Shown here one piece after another: positions 1 through 5,878 of a DNA stretch of 6,423 bases; the stretch's first letter is position 1; each line of letters begins with the position of its first letter. Source of the stretch: Bacteroidales bacterium (GTDB lineage: Bacteria > Bacteroidota > Bacteroidia > Bacteroidales > UBA932); contig JAFZIX010000253.1 in the NCBI GenBank assembly GCA_017554135.1, positions 1 through 6,423 on the forward strand, in the 5' to 3' direction. The notes under the pieces are model-generated. The model was not told where the DNA came from. It saw only the letters and a program-made list of their open reading frames with translations, and made no database searches. Position numbers and translations under genes: made by a program.

Positions 1-2
1 AG

Positions 3-194
3 GGAAATATCTATAAGGATGATTTCATGGAGGTGTGGAATACCCGCTTCCAGCCCTATCGCGACCGTTCCTGGATGCGGAAGGATGAGTGCGCGGCGTG
101 CTCGTATTGGAAGTACTGCCGCGGCAACGGCATGCACCTCCGCGACGCCAACGGCAAACTCATCCTCTGCCACCTAAAGAGGATACAGGGGTAG
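3..194 (+). CDS. Radical SAM/SPASM enzyme, C-terminal end only (5' end outside window)
   Basis: Only the last 63 residues are in the window, read in the frame that ends at TAG 192-194. The fragment has cysteines at fragment residues 30, 33, 39 and 56 (C-x2-C-x5-C-x16-C). This is the auxiliary-cluster cysteine pattern of SPASM domains, which bind an extra 4Fe-4S cluster at the C-terminus of radical SAM enzymes that modify peptides or mature proteins. The start (GNIYKDDFMEVW) and the YCRGNGMHLRD segment after the third cysteine are also typical of SPASM tails in the phylum. The radical SAM core (CxxxCxxC) lies upstream and cannot be seen. From memory, the tail resembles the Bacteroidales radical SAM enzymes of the 'rSAM/lipoprotein' type (TIGR04133), but I could not check this. 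The substrate is unknown. The gene is followed by about 266 non-coding bases, so it probably ends its transcription unit. Confidence 0.8.
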   Translation, partial: GNIYKDDFMEVWNTRFQPYRDRSWMRKDECAACSYWKYCRGNGMHLRDANGKLILCHLKRIQG

Positions 195-230
195 ATTGCA
201 CCTCTATCGTCATTTCATGTTTAGTCTGTC

Positions 231-261
231 ATTCCGAACCTGCGGCAACGGGTGAAGGAAT
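231..261. repeat. Imperfect palindrome of the 'CATTCCGA...GGAATC' type
   Basis: ATTCC (231-235) pairs with GGAAT (257-261), and ACC (238-240) pairs with GGT (251-253), around a 10-nt loop. From general knowledge, repeats of the form TCATTCCGA...GGAATCC are scattered between genes in many Bacteroidota genomes. Assignment to that dispersed repeat class is by resemblance only. It lies 36 bp after the SPASM gene stop and could also act as an RNA hairpin at the transcript end, though no T-run follows. Confidence 0.5.
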
Positions 262-265
262 CCAG

Positions 266-405
266 CACTTGTCGCGTTTTACCCTGTTTTCGTGCAAGGT
301 GGGGGTGTTTTTGCCCGGACCTTGCAAGGTTTTGGCCGATTTCTCTCCAGGTCGGGGGTTTTTCGGGGGGACCTTGCAAGAAAATGCGGTTTTTCGCGAC
401 AAGTG
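266..405. repeat. Inverted-repeat element with ACCTTGC/GCAAGGT cores
   Basis: The left arm (266-300) is an inverted copy of the right arm (371-405). The outer 11 bases (CACTTGTCGCG) match perfectly, and about 27 of 35 positions match without gaps. Between the arms is a perfect 12-bp palindrome, ACCTTGCAAGGT (319-330). The core 7-mer occurs at 294-300, 319-325, 324-330 and 371-377 in alternating orientation. Two G5-T5 blocks lead into the cores at about 301-328 and 354-380, giving a partial direct repeat as well. The same 7-mer recurs in the hairpins after the next gene. There is no transposase or target-site duplication, so it may be a REP/MITE-like element or a structured RNA. Confidence 0.65.
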
Positions 406-429
406 GATGCTGACGGCGGGAAAGTTTGC

Positions 430-437
430 TATCTTTG
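430..437 (+). promoter_or_regulatory. Candidate Bacteroidota -7 box (TATCTTTG)
   Basis: TATCTTTG matches the TAnnTTTG -7 consensus of the primary sigma factor in Bacteroidota. It ends 23 nt before the dehydrogenase ATG. No clean TTTG -33 element is seen at the expected distance of about 19-21 bp upstream, so the call rests on the -7 box and its position. Confidence 0.45.
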
Positions 438-460
438 AGAATCAAAACATTATTTATTTG

Positions 461-1234
461 ATGGAGTTTGCGCTGATTACCGGGGCCGCTTCCGGAATGG
501 GACGGATTTATGCCCTGCGCCTGTCGGAGGCGGGGTTTGGAGTGGTGGCGGTGGATCGCGACCGCGAGAGGCTGGAGAGGCTTGGGGTCGAGATTGGGGA
601 GGTGTTCATCCCCATAGTGCAGGATCTATCCGAACCCGATGCGGCGGCGAAAGTGCGGCGGGCCTTTGAGGAGGCTGCGCCGGACGGGGCCGTGGCGGTG
701 CTTATCAACAACGCCGGATTTATCTTCACTACCGAAATTGCCGCCACCGACCCTGCGAAGTTGCAGGCGATGATGGCGGTGCATTGCACCACACCGCTGC
801 TGCTCTGCCGGGAGTTTGTGCCGGGGATGAAAGCGGCCGGCCGTGGTTACGTGCTGAACATTTCGTCCGTCTGCGCCTGGATGGACTGGCCCGCCATCGG
901 GATGTACGGAAATACCAAGCGCTTTGTAAAAGGATATTCGCGTTCGCTGCGGCTGGAGTGCCGCGGGAGCGGCGTTTCGGTGACGACCGCCATTTTCGGC
1001 GCGGTGGATACGCCGCTGTTTGGCTTTTCCGAGAAGGCTCGCCGGTGGATGCGGCGTCTGGGGCTGATGATTACCCCGGAAAAGGCTGTTGACAAGGCCC
1101 TTCGGGGGATGTTCCACCGCCGCGCTCAGGTTATCCCCGGCTTCGGCAACCTCCTGCTGATTCCGCTGCTGCCCTTGCTTGGCGACCGGCTGATTTCCCG
1201 CGCCTATCGGAAGTTTGGAAAATATTTGAGGTAA
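461..1234 (+). CDS. Short-chain dehydrogenase/reductase (SDR), DltE/YqjQ-like
   Basis: This 257-residue protein has the classical SDR layout: a Rossmann glycine motif T7-G8-x3-G12-x-G14, D32 at the end of strand 2 (suggesting NAD(H) preference), D55, the NNAG motif at 83-86, catalytic S136, and Y149-x3-K153. The tetrad position usually held by Asn after helix 4 is H108 here. The common PG motif after strand 6 is replaced by F179-G180. A leucine/proline-rich hydrophobic stretch (229-240) with a basic tail (R247-R257) suggests loose membrane association. Members are NAD(P)-dependent oxidoreductases; the substrate cannot be named. ATG 461 is chosen because it begins exactly at strand 1 (EFALITGAASG) and follows a -7 box. 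The frame stays open upstream to 89, but that part overlaps the SPASM gene and repeats. The gene stands alone and is bracketed by related repeats. Hairpin 1238-1272 may end its transcript. Confidence 0.88.
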   Translation: MEFALITGAASGMGRIYALRLSEAGFGVVAVDRDRERLERLGVEIGEVFIPIVQDLSEPDAAAKVRRAFEEAAPDGAVAVLINNAGFIFTTEIAATDPAKLQAMMAVHCTTPLLLCREFVPGMKAAGRGYVLNISSVCAWMDWPAIGMYGNTKRFVKGYSRSLRLECRGSGVSVTTAIFGAVDTPLFGFSEKARRWMRRLGLMITPEKAVDKALRGMFHRRAQVIPGFGNLLLIPLLPLLGDRLISRAYRKFGKYLR

Positions 1235-1237
1235 GGT

Positions 1238-1272
1238 GGGCAAGGTCTAATTTTAAGCTGGGGACCTTGCCC
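1238..1272 (+). terminator. Hairpin after SDR gene, possible intrinsic terminator
   Basis: GGGCAAGGTC (1238-1247) is the perfect reverse complement of GACCTTGCCC (1263-1272), around a 15-nt loop. The stem is GC-rich, starts 4 nt after the dehydrogenase stop and is followed by CGGTTTTC, a short T-run. It therefore fits a weak Rho-independent terminator on the plus strand. The stem contains the same GCAAGGT/ACCTTGC core as the repeats upstream of the gene, so it may instead be a copy of a repeat family. Confidence 0.5.
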
Positions 1273-1296
1273 GGTTTTCTGCCTTTCAAGCCCTCC

Positions 1297-1339
1297 CAGC
1301 GGGCAAGGTCTGCCACTTATTATTCGACCTTGCCCGCTG
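1297..1339. repeat. Second hairpin with the same stem core
   Basis: CAGCGGGCAAGGTC (1297-1310) is the perfect 14-bp reverse complement of GACCTTGCCCGCTG (1326-1339), again with a 15-nt loop. The inner 10 bp of the stem are identical to those of hairpin 1238-1272, while the loop sequences differ. No T-run follows on the plus strand, so termination is less likely than for the first hairpin. It is about 70 bp before the protease promoter box. Confidence 0.7.
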
Positions 1340-1408
1340 CCAGCATCGACCTGTCGCAAAATACCGCATTATCGGGCCAGGTGTTGGTGACGATTCTGCA
1401 AAATTCCC

Positions 1409-1416
1409 TATATTTG
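1409..1416 (+). promoter_or_regulatory. Bacteroidota -7 box (TATATTTG) for the M48 protease gene
   Basis: TATATTTG is a full match to TAnnTTTG and ends 38 nt before the protease ATG. A TTGG (1384-1387) lies 21 bp upstream, where a degenerate -33 TTTG element could sit. Confidence 0.55.
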
Positions 1417-1454
1417 TGCTGATAGACCGATTATTAACGCTAAAAAACCATAAC

Positions 1455-2234
1455 ATGAAAAGATTCCTCCTCATTCTGGCCGCGGCACTTTCGCTGGCAT
1501 CATGCGCATCTCTCAACCAGGCCCGCCTGATGCAGAGCGGTGCCAAGGTCCTGCAGGCACTGCAAATTAGCGACAATGACATCAAAGGTTATGTGTCCCA
1601 GTCGGTTGCACAACTCGATGCTGAGAACCAGATCGTCACCAGCGGCAACTATGTCACCCGCCTCAACCGCATCACCAAAGGCCTCACCGAGGTGGACGGT
1701 ACTCCTCTGACCTTCAAAGTCTATAAGAACGACGAGATCAACGCCTTCGCTTGCGCAGATGGCAACGTGCGCGTTTACACCGGCCTGCTGGATGTGATGA
1801 CGGATAATGAAGCCCTCGGCGTAATCGGCCACGAGGTAGGCCACGTCGCCATGCAGCATACCCTCAACGCCTACAAGATCAGCCTCTTCGCCTCTGCCGC
1901 AATGGACGTTATCGCCTCCACCGGCAACATGGCGGCAGCCCTCACCGACAGCGTCCTGGGTCAACTTGGAGAGCAGATGATCAATGCCAAATGGTCCCGC
2001 AAGCAGGAAACCGAGGCGGATGATTTCGGATACGAATTCCTGAAGGGAGCCGGCAAGAATCCCTACTATATGTCGTTGGCTTTCGAGAAACTGATGAGCA
2101 AGTCCGAGAGCGGAACTCCCACCCAGATCACTTCCATCGCGAACCTCTTCTCCTCGCACCCCGACACCCAGTCCCGCATCGACCGCGTGAATAAAAAAGC
2201 CGAGGCGGATGGATTCACCCGCCCAGAGAAGTAA
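1455..2234 (+). CDS. M48-family zinc metalloprotease lipoprotein (LoiP/BepA-like)
   Basis: This 259-residue protein starts with a lipoprotein signal peptide: a charged MKR, a hydrophobic core, and the lipobox L14-A15-S16-C17, so Cys17 should be lipidated. The peptidase domain has the gluzincin motif H126-E127-V128-G129-H130, with two zinc-binding histidines and the catalytic glutamate. The third ligand is probably E187 in ETEADDFGYEFL, the conserved M48 'EADxxG' segment. An SSHPDTQSRI block near 233-242 is the conserved C-terminal histidine region. Length and order match the short M48 proteases that degrade misfolded outer-membrane proteins in E. coli (LoiP/YggG, BepA). A role in envelope quality control is inferred from these. 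The residues after Cys17 (ASLNQ) lack an acidic surface-export signal, so a periplasm-facing anchor is likely. ATG 1455 is preferred over an in-frame GTG at 1416, because the latter overlaps the -7 box and would bury the signal peptide. Confidence 0.93.
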   Translation: MKRFLLILAAALSLASCASLNQARLMQSGAKVLQALQISDNDIKGYVSQSVAQLDAENQIVTSGNYVTRLNRITKGLTEVDGTPLTFKVYKNDEINAFACADGNVRVYTGLLDVMTDNEALGVIGHEVGHVAMQHTLNAYKISLFASAAMDVIASTGNMAAALTDSVLGQLGEQMINAKWSRKQETEADDFGYEFLKGAGKNPYYMSLAFEKLMSKSESGTPTQITSIANLFSSHPDTQSRIDRVNKKAEADGFTRPEK

Positions 2235-2239
2235 GCAAC

Positions 2240-2266
2240 TCTATTTAATTAGTTCAAATAGATTTT
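2240..2266. terminator. AT-rich hairpin at the convergent gene junction
   Basis: TCTATTT (2240-2246) pairs perfectly with AAATAGA (2256-2262) around a 9-nt loop and is followed by TTTT. It begins 5 nt after the protease stop and overlaps the last codons of the oppositely oriented lipoprotein gene. It could serve as a weak terminator for the plus-strand transcript. The stem is AT-rich, so the call is tentative. Confidence 0.4.
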
Positions 2267-4186
2267 AGTAACCGGGAAGTAGTCGGGGGCAACATTGCCT
2301 TCGATGAAACCTTGCTGGTTGCTATTCAGTCGGTTGAGGAGTGTGTAGGAACTATCGGTCACCTTCCAGATGCCTTCAACTTTTTCAAAGGTATTGCAGA
2401 AATTATAGGTGGCGCCAGAGCCGGTTTGCAAAACCGGAACGGCTCCCAGCAGACTGTAACAAGAGGTAATGGTTCCTCCGGTATGATGCCCTATGCCACT
2501 GGCATACGTTCCTTCGTTCTCATAGGACGCACCATAATAAGCCTTGGCACTCCCGGCATTATAACTGTACGACACGGGAGAGAAGTATGTTATGCCGCAA
2601 GCAATCGCACGGTCGTTCCCGCCGGTGGCTTTCGCGACCACATCCCCCCAGTTATAGTTGAACATTCCGGCGATGTAACTATTATCATTCTTGGTGGAAC
2701 CCAGAATGCCAGCCACGTACGCATATCCGGAATTATTGTCCGCCGTGCCCGTGACATTCCCCAGGTTGCCGCATTTTGCAAAGGAAATCTTCCCATTGCT
2801 ACTGTAGGATGTTTTCCCGCATACACCAGCAAAATAGTTTGCCCCGGCATAAGTTGAATTAAACGAAAGATTGCCGTAATTGACACACTCGGAAAGCAGT
2901 GTCGTCTTGCCGCTACCGGAGCAGTATGCATAACCGGCAACCCCTCCTGCTGAAACAAAGTCTGAGGAAGAAACAGTGGCATTAACTGAACTGGTGCAGC
3001 GGACAAGTTTGGTTCTTGTGGATGTATATGCGCATACAGCACCATAATACTGCACATTGTTGTCGTTCAAGTTAACGGTTCCGGCCACATTCAAATTCAG
3101 TATCTCGATATCGTTGGCCGAGTTCCCGGTCTGGCCGAAGATGCCCACGCGACCATTCGCAGTATTGAATGAACCGCTGAGTGTAATCGTGTGGTAATCA
3201 CCATCAAACTGCCGTCCCGCAAACATATAGCCATTGCGCCCGATGGGGGTGTAATTATCAGAAGTGGTGAAATCTGCCACAACCTTGAAATACTTCCCAC
3301 CCAGGGAGTTCCCACTATTTACCGTGCTTGCCAGCAAATCCAGATCCTGTGCATTCGCAATCAGGTAAGGATCCCCGTCGACGCCGCTTCCAAGCCATTC
3401 GGAACCTGGGCTTTCGAATGAAAGTCCGGCAATGGCATCGTCCAGCGAAATCGTCTTGATTTTATTGATATAGAAGGTGTTGGGATTTGCGGTCGTCCTG
3501 GCTGCGCGCGTGCCGTCGCTCTTTGTAAAGATGAATGATCCGGTAGTCATCGTCACGGGATGTATGGCAACATACCACGGGCCGACCCCTTCCAGGTCTA
3601 CGGACACGCTCTTGGCCTGCCGGTAGTCAGGTTCATAATAACTTAAATCCGAATATTGTACATCGTACAGTCCTGCAAGTTGATAGAGGAAACTCGACAC
3701 CGAAATGGACACTTTCGCTACATCGGCAGTGGACTTTGTGAACTTGATTATAGATGCCGCGTTCCTCAAAGCCAGGGTGTTGCCGGAAGTCTCGGCTATG
3801 CAGATATTGGCATTGGCAAAAGACCCGTCGGTATGCGTAGGGATTTGCACACCGACTTTTCCGTCCCGCACATAACCGGCTGCGGCACTGGCAGGATAAA
3901 CGGCATAAACCATCCCAGCGTCAAGTTGAGTGGTGGTAAATGTGGCCGTGGTCTTGCCATCATCGGCCGCCTTGACAGAAACGACTTCGTAGTGAAGGCC
4001 ATCGCAGATCCAAATCTGGTCACCTGCCCTCCAAACGGGTGTCAGGTCATCCAGGGCGGTTTTGGCTATAGGATCATACGTGGCGGTAAAAGTACGGACC
4101 TTGGATGTGTCCGGTGCAAATACTTCCTTTTGGCAGGCTGCGACCATCGGCAGCACAGCAAGAACGATAGCGAATAACTTTTTCAT
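2249..4186 (-). CDS. Surface lipoprotein: fimbrillin-like N-terminus plus GLUG-like repeats
   Basis: This 645-residue protein has a lipoprotein signal ending at V15-A16-A17-C18. The next residues, Q-K-E, resemble the charged export signal of Bacteroidota surface lipoproteins. Residues about 30-250 look like a fimbrillin/Mfa-type domain (FTATYD, KTALDDLTPVWRAGDQIWICDG, then VYAVYPAS). A linker leads to GDPYLIANAQDLDLLASTVN at 271-290 and FDGDYHTITLSGSF at 327-340, the usual entry to GLUG-motif regions. From about 382 to 580 come six degenerate repeats of about 32-39 residues, starting near 382, 414, 453, 492, 529 and 562. Each has an [AS]G[VI]xG-type turn, and several have a Cys or Asn-Gly later, consistent with a beta-helix or beta-solenoid. 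A short C-terminal cap follows. Function is probably adhesive or surface display; no ligand can be named. The start ATG 4184-4186 has an AGGAGG site and follows a 46-residue ORF by 12 nt. Confidence 0.85.
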   Translation of the reverse strand: MKKLFAIVLAVLPMVAACQKEVFAPDTSKVRTFTATYDPIAKTALDDLTPVWRAGDQIWICDGLHYEVVSVKAADDGKTTATFTTTQLDAGMVYAVYPASAAAGYVRDGKVGVQIPTHTDGSFANANICIAETSGNTLALRNAASIIKFTKSTADVAKVSISVSSFLYQLAGLYDVQYSDLSYYEPDYRQAKSVSVDLEGVGPWYVAIHPVTMTTGSFIFTKSDGTRAARTTANPNTFYINKIKTISLDDAIAGLSFESPGSEWLGSGVDGDPYLIANAQDLDLLASTVNSGNSLGGKYFKVVADFTTSDNYTPIGRNGYMFAGRQFDGDYHTITLSGSFNTANGRVGIFGQTGNSANDIEILNLNVAGTVNLNDNNVQYYGAVCAYTSTRTKLVRCTSSVNATVSSSDFVSAGGVAGYAYCSGSGKTTLLSECVNYGNLSFNSTYAGANYFAGVCGKTSYSSNGKISFAKCGNLGNVTGTADNNSGYAYVAGILGSTKNDNSYIAGMFNYNWGDVVAKATGGNDRAIACGITYFSPVSYSYNAGSAKAYYGASYENEGTYASGIGHHTGGTITSCYSLLGAVPVLQTGSGATYNFCNTFEKVEGIWKVTDSSYTLLNRLNSNQQGFIEGNVAPDYFPVTKIYLN

Positions 4187-4194
4187 TGCTCGGT

Positions 4195-4200
4195 CCTCCT
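4195..4200 (-). promoter_or_regulatory. Strong ribosome-binding site AGGAGG
   Basis: On the minus strand, AGGAGG lies 8 nt before the lipoprotein ATG. It is a perfect anti-SD match, in contrast to the other genes here, which lack one. It overlaps the TAG stop of the upstream small ORF (TAGGAGG), an arrangement that favours translational coupling. Confidence 0.75.
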
Positions 4201-4339
4201 ACCAGGTAAAGGGGTTAGTGTCTTCCTCATAGCTCTGCGTCGATCCTCCGTTGGATGCGCAGATCAACTGCCACGAGGTCATCTCTACGTGCTCCGCCTC
4301 GGGATACACGTATGGCCATTTGGTAACTACCTTGTCCAT
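4199..4339 (-). CDS. 46-residue small protein coupled to the surface lipoprotein
   Basis: On the minus strand, ATG (4337-4339) opens a 46-codon frame ending in TAG (4199-4201). The protein is acidic and has no signal peptide or membrane segment. It begins MDKVVTKWPYVYPEAEHVEM, then has W23-Q-L-I-C-A-S-N30, G31-G-S-T, and an acidic-aromatic end, E38-E-D-T-N-P-F-T-W46. From memory this fits small Bacteroidales proteins of the pattern 'xYxxPxxxxVE...ICAS, Gly-rich tail'. I know of no established function and did not verify the match. The ORF starts 27 nt after the pheS stop. Its stop codon is fused to the AGGAGG site of the lipoprotein gene 12 nt downstream. This coupling, the complete use of the pheS-lipoprotein gap, and the family-like pattern support it as real. 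It has no evident SD of its own, so expression may rely on the pheS transcript. It could be a leader peptide rather than a stable protein. Confidence 0.7.
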   Translation of the reverse strand: MDKVVTKWPYVYPEAEHVEMTSWQLICASNGGSTQSYEEDTNPFTW

Positions 4340-4343
4340 ATAT

Positions 4344-4365
4344 AAAGACTGAGTTGGTTGTCTTT
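4344..4365 (-). other. Small hairpin between pheS and the 46-residue ORF
   Basis: AAAGAC and GTCTTT (4344-4349 and 4360-4365) form a 6-bp stem around a 10-nt loop. It lies in the 27-nt gap just before the small ORF's start. It is too weak and AT-rich for a confident terminator, but it could attenuate read-through from pheS or influence initiation at the small ORF. Confidence 0.3.
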
Positions 4366-4366
4366 C

Positions 4367-5404
<1,038 letters not shown>

Positions 5405-5410
5405 AATCGT

Positions 5411-5830
5411 TTATTTCTTCCCTTCTCTTTTGGCTGCTCGCTGGTCCCTGCTTTTCTTGGCCCGGCCGGCGCCGCCTTTGATGTACTTTTTCCACTGCTC
5501 CTCGTCCAGGATCTTTTGGAAGGCATAGTATGTTGCGTCCTCCCACTTATCTGAAATCATCTGGTAAAGGTCGAAGTTCTCCACACGGTTGCTGGAGAGC
5601 GCACGGCTTTCGGCCATCATTTCGCCGTAATTATGTGTGAGAATGGAATCTACATAGAAAGTCTGCCACACCTCGAGGTTCAGGTTCTCTTCGTATTTGA
5701 GGACCATCTGCTCTATGCTTTCGCGCATCTTTTTCTCTTCCTGCTCCGGAGTCATGGGCTGCTGCTGGGCCTTTGCGAGCGCCGGCAGAAGCATGCAGGC
5801 GAGAATTATGAGTATGTGCTTTGTTTTCAT
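5411..5830 (-). CDS. Small secreted protein, possibly Spy/CpxP-like
   Basis: This 139-residue protein has a Sec signal peptide with a likely cleavage after A19-K20-A21. A cysteine at position 12 sits too early in the hydrophobic core for a convincing lipobox. The mature part is predicted to be helical. It carries MTPEQEEKKMRESIEQM (26-42), then LNLEVWQTFYVDSIL (50-64), and KILDEEQWKKYIKGG (106-120). These 'L-x-E-Q/W...' helices, spaced like two half-repeats, recall Spy/CpxP-type periplasmic chaperones and their short Bacteroidota relatives, but the resemblance is only partial. The tail (122-139) is lysine/arginine-rich. ATG 5830 is chosen over an in-frame TTG at 5839, which lies in the promoter box. 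Its stop is 6 nt before pheS, making it the first gene of the leftward operon. Function is not known. Confidence 0.75.
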   Translation of the reverse strand: MKTKHILIILACMLLPALAKAQQQPMTPEQEEKKMRESIEQMVLKYEENLNLEVWQTFYVDSILTHNYGEMMAESRALSSNRVENFDLYQMISDKWEDATYYAFQKILDEEQWKKYIKGGAGRAKKSRDQRAAKREGKK

Positions 5831-5836
5831 AACTTG

Positions 5837-5844
5837 CAAAAATA
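5837..5844 (-). promoter_or_regulatory. -7 box (TATTTTTG) for the leftward operon
   Basis: Read on the minus strand, TATTTTTG matches TAnnTTTG. It ends only 6 nt before the ATG at 5830, so a transcript starting from it would have almost no leader. No clear -33 TTTG element is visible. Confidence 0.4.
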
Positions 5845-5849
5845 ATCAA

Positions 5850-5857
5850 TATATTTG
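5850..5857 (+). promoter_or_regulatory. -7 box (TATATTTG) for the C69 dipeptidase gene
   Basis: This is a full TAnnTTTG match ending 21 nt before the dipeptidase ATG at 5879. It lies only 5 bp from the oppositely oriented box at 5837-5844, so the two promoters overlap. The -33 region falls in the start codon region of the divergent gene and is degenerate. Confidence 0.55.
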
Positions 5858-5878
5858 TAAGAAAGTAATAATCGGAAT

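Larger units (their letters stand above)
195..460. other. Non-coding intergenic stretch with repeats
   Basis: No credible gene is present on either strand between the SPASM stop and the dehydrogenase start. The stretch is filled by an imperfect palindrome near 231-261, an inverted-repeat element at about 266-405 and a promoter-like box at 430-437, each listed separately. Open frames crossing it on both strands have repeat-derived, low-complexity translations. Confidence 0.7.
1235..1454. other. Non-coding intergenic stretch with twin hairpins and promoter
   Basis: No gene is supported here. The stretch holds two inverted repeats that share one stem sequence (1238-1272 and 1297-1339) and a promoter-like box (1409-1416) ahead of the protease gene. 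Confidence 0.7.

Noticed and set aside
266..405. CRISPR array
   Set aside because: The repeats alternate in orientation, are short and unevenly spaced, and no cas gene is present.
221..445. 74-codon minus-strand ORF
   Set aside because: It is made entirely of the palindrome and inverted-repeat element; the translation is typical of repeat read-through.
89..460. In-frame N-terminal extension of the dehydrogenase to an upstream ATG
   Set aside because: It overlaps the SPASM gene in another frame, runs through inverted repeats, and would put about 124 unrelated residues before the Rossmann strand. ATG 461 begins exactly at the fold and follows a -7 box.
1416..1454. Upstream GTG start for the M48 protease
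   Set aside because: It overlaps the -7 box and would place 13 residues before a clean lipoprotein signal peptide.
1500..2159. 219-codon minus-strand ORF
   Set aside because: Antisense shadow of the M48 protease, which has a lipobox and an HEVGH motif.
2421..2437. CCGGTTT-GCA-AAACCGG perfect hairpin
   Set aside because: It lies inside the lipoprotein coding region with a 3-nt loop; it is explained by ordinary codons and has no adjacent T-run or repeat copy.
2312..2857. 181-codon plus-strand ORF
   Set aside because: Antisense to the repeat part of the surface lipoprotein; no start signal and no recognisable domain.
5831..5839. TTG start for the small secreted protein
   Set aside because: It lies in the -7 box region; the ATG at 5830 gives a standard signal peptide.
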